From: Streptomyces sp. 846.5
GTDB taxonomy: Bacteria > Actinomycetota > Actinomycetes > Streptomycetales > Streptomycetaceae
NCBI RefSeq assembly: GCF_004365705.1
Contig: NZ_SOBN01000003.1
Span: 434,001 to 498,000 of the forward strand
Direction: 5' to 3'
DNA: 64,000 nucleotides
A model generated the notes under the pieces. It ran no database searches. It saw nothing but the letters and a program-made list of their open reading frames with translations, and was not told where the DNA came from. This document shows, piece after piece, positions 63,404 through 64,000 of the stretch (its first letter is position 1; each line of letters starts with the position of its first letter). The position numbers and the translations under genes were made by a program.

Positions 63404-64000
63404 CGCCCGGCCGGCCGCCGACGCCCTCTCGGCCGCTGCGGCCGTCTCGGACGTCCCGGTCGGGGAGCAGCCGGACGCCGCCGGGGCCGAGGAGGCCCCG
63501 GCGGCGGCGCCGCGCGTCCCGCTGCGGCTGTCCCGGCGCGGCTTCGCCGTGCTGGGGCTGCTGCTGGCGGCGGTGCTGGGCGCGGTCTGCTGGCTGGTGT
63601 GGTTCTCGTCGGTGCTGGACGTCAGGACCGTCAGGGTGAGCGGCAACCAGGTGCTGACCACGGATCAGGTGCTCGCCGCGGCCGCGGTCCCGCTCGGCGG
63701 GCCGCTGGAGCGGCTGGACACTGGCGCGGTACGGGCCCGGGTGCTCAAGGCGCTGCCCAGGGCGGCCGACGCACAGGTCGGCACCTCGCTGCCGCACACC
63801 GTGCAGATCCGGATCACCGAGCGCCAGGCGATCGCCGCGATCAGGGGTTCCGACGGCGTCTACACCCAGGTCGACGCGGCGGGGGTACGCTTCGCCACCG
63901 GCCGTCAGGCCCCGAACGGCGTGCCGGTGGTCGAACTGTCGCTCTCCGCCGCGGGGCGGGGAGCGCTCGCGGTCTTCCCCGAACAGGCCCTGGTCGCCGC
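63396..64000 (+). CDS. ftsQ: Cell division protein FtsQ (3' end outside window)
   Basis: About 201 residues are visible from GTG 63396, which lies inside the murG end. An Ala-rich cytoplasmic tail, one membrane helix ([22 protein letters not shown]), the POTRA domain ([20 protein letters not shown]) and [17 protein letters not shown] of the beta domain are present. FtsQ recruits FtsL and partners to the divisome. The frame is open to the last base. Confidence 0.92.
   Translation, partial: MPDARPAADALSAAAAVSDVPVGEQPDAAGAEEAPAAAPRVPLRLSRRGFAVLGLLLAAVLGAVCWLVWFSSVLDVRTVRVSGNQVLTTDQVLAAAAVPLGGPLERLDTGAVRARVLKALPRAADAQVGTSLPHTVQIRITERQAIAAIRGSDGVYTQVDAAGVRFATGRQAPNGVPVVELSLSAAGRGALAVFPEQALVA

Overview
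The window is very GC-rich chromosomal DNA with GTG and TTG starts, stop/start overlaps, a streptomycete-type FtsW and LL-DAP-type MurE, and several gene families named from Streptomyces (DUF5304, DUF6504, SAV_6107-type HEPN, DUF3040). It comes from a member of the Streptomycetaceae (Streptomyces, Kitasatospora or Streptacidiphilus); the sequence alone does not settle the genus. There are no tRNA or rRNA genes, no CRISPR array and no recognisable transposase or integrase. About 57 protein genes are supported, plus a tryptophan leader peptide.

Layout. 0-10.4 kb: envelope-lipid and housekeeping genes (PimB'-like mannosyltransferase, acyl-CoA ligase, metallophosphoesterase, SRPBCC protein, ArsA-like ATPase, DUF5304, ROK glucokinase, EEP nuclease, serine hydrolase, PlsC). 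10.4-13.4 kb: a MacS/LuxR-type two-component system and a phosphofructokinase with pyrophosphate-type residues. 13.5-20.4 kb: a tricorn-like protease, a fused anthranilate synthase behind a complete trp attenuator, and the divergent class II DAHP synthase, so entry to aromatic synthesis and the branch to anthranilate share one divergent promoter region. 20.5-21.3 kb: bacterioferritin and its ferredoxin behind an iron-box-like site. 21.4-26.0 kb: accessory genes (sulfite-oxidase-like protein, GNAT, an AAA_14/DUF4143 ATPase that has lost its P-loop, a PH-domain membrane protein, a nitroreductase). 26.1-32.8 kb: PASTA Ser/Thr kinase, thiO-thiS-thiG under a TPP riboswitch, a ferredoxin-reductase-like enzyme, an Rv2175c-type DNA-binding protein and thiE. 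32.8-37.5 kb: polyprenyl synthase, metF, a Q/Y-rich membrane protein and a CrtI-like oxidoreductase. 37.5-42.9 kb: regulator/transporter pairs (TetR with an MFS exporter, MocR with YczE) and a DUF4126 protein. 42.9-45.3 kb: DUF6504 behind a LexA-like box, HEPN protein, methyltransferase, DUF3040. 45.4-51.1 kb: carbonic anhydrase and the MoxR-DUF58-transglutaminase operon. 51.3-64 kb: the dcw cluster rsmH-ftsL-ftsI-murE-murF-mraY-murD-ftsW-murG-ftsQ, all on the + strand and tightly coupled; ftsQ is cut by the window end.

How it fits together. The right end builds and polymerises peptidoglycan precursors during division, and the PASTA kinase is of the type that senses cell-wall fragments. The order PimB', FadD15, SRPBCC, ArsA-like, PlsC, DAHP synthase, PASTA kinase, Rv2175c, polyprenyl synthase, MetF, dcw is recognisably that of Mycobacterium tuberculosis Rv2188c to the mur/fts genes, so most of the window is an old actinobacterial neighbourhood with lineage-specific insertions.

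The most informative non-coding signals are the trp attenuator (18.8-18.9 kb), the TPP riboswitch whose last stem carries the thiO ribosome-binding site (30.4 kb), a LexA-like box before DUF6504 (42.95 kb), paired TetR operators (38.1 kb), four copies of a dispersed 'agttccccgcgcccc' palindrome, seven genes with a -10 hexamer only 6-7 nt before the start codon (predicted leaderless mRNAs), and a repeat-like palindromic insert in frame inside murE (56.02-56.06 kb). I did not find a convincing wholly new multigene system; the best candidates for new biology are the LexA-box/DUF6504/HEPN locus and the repeat inside murE.
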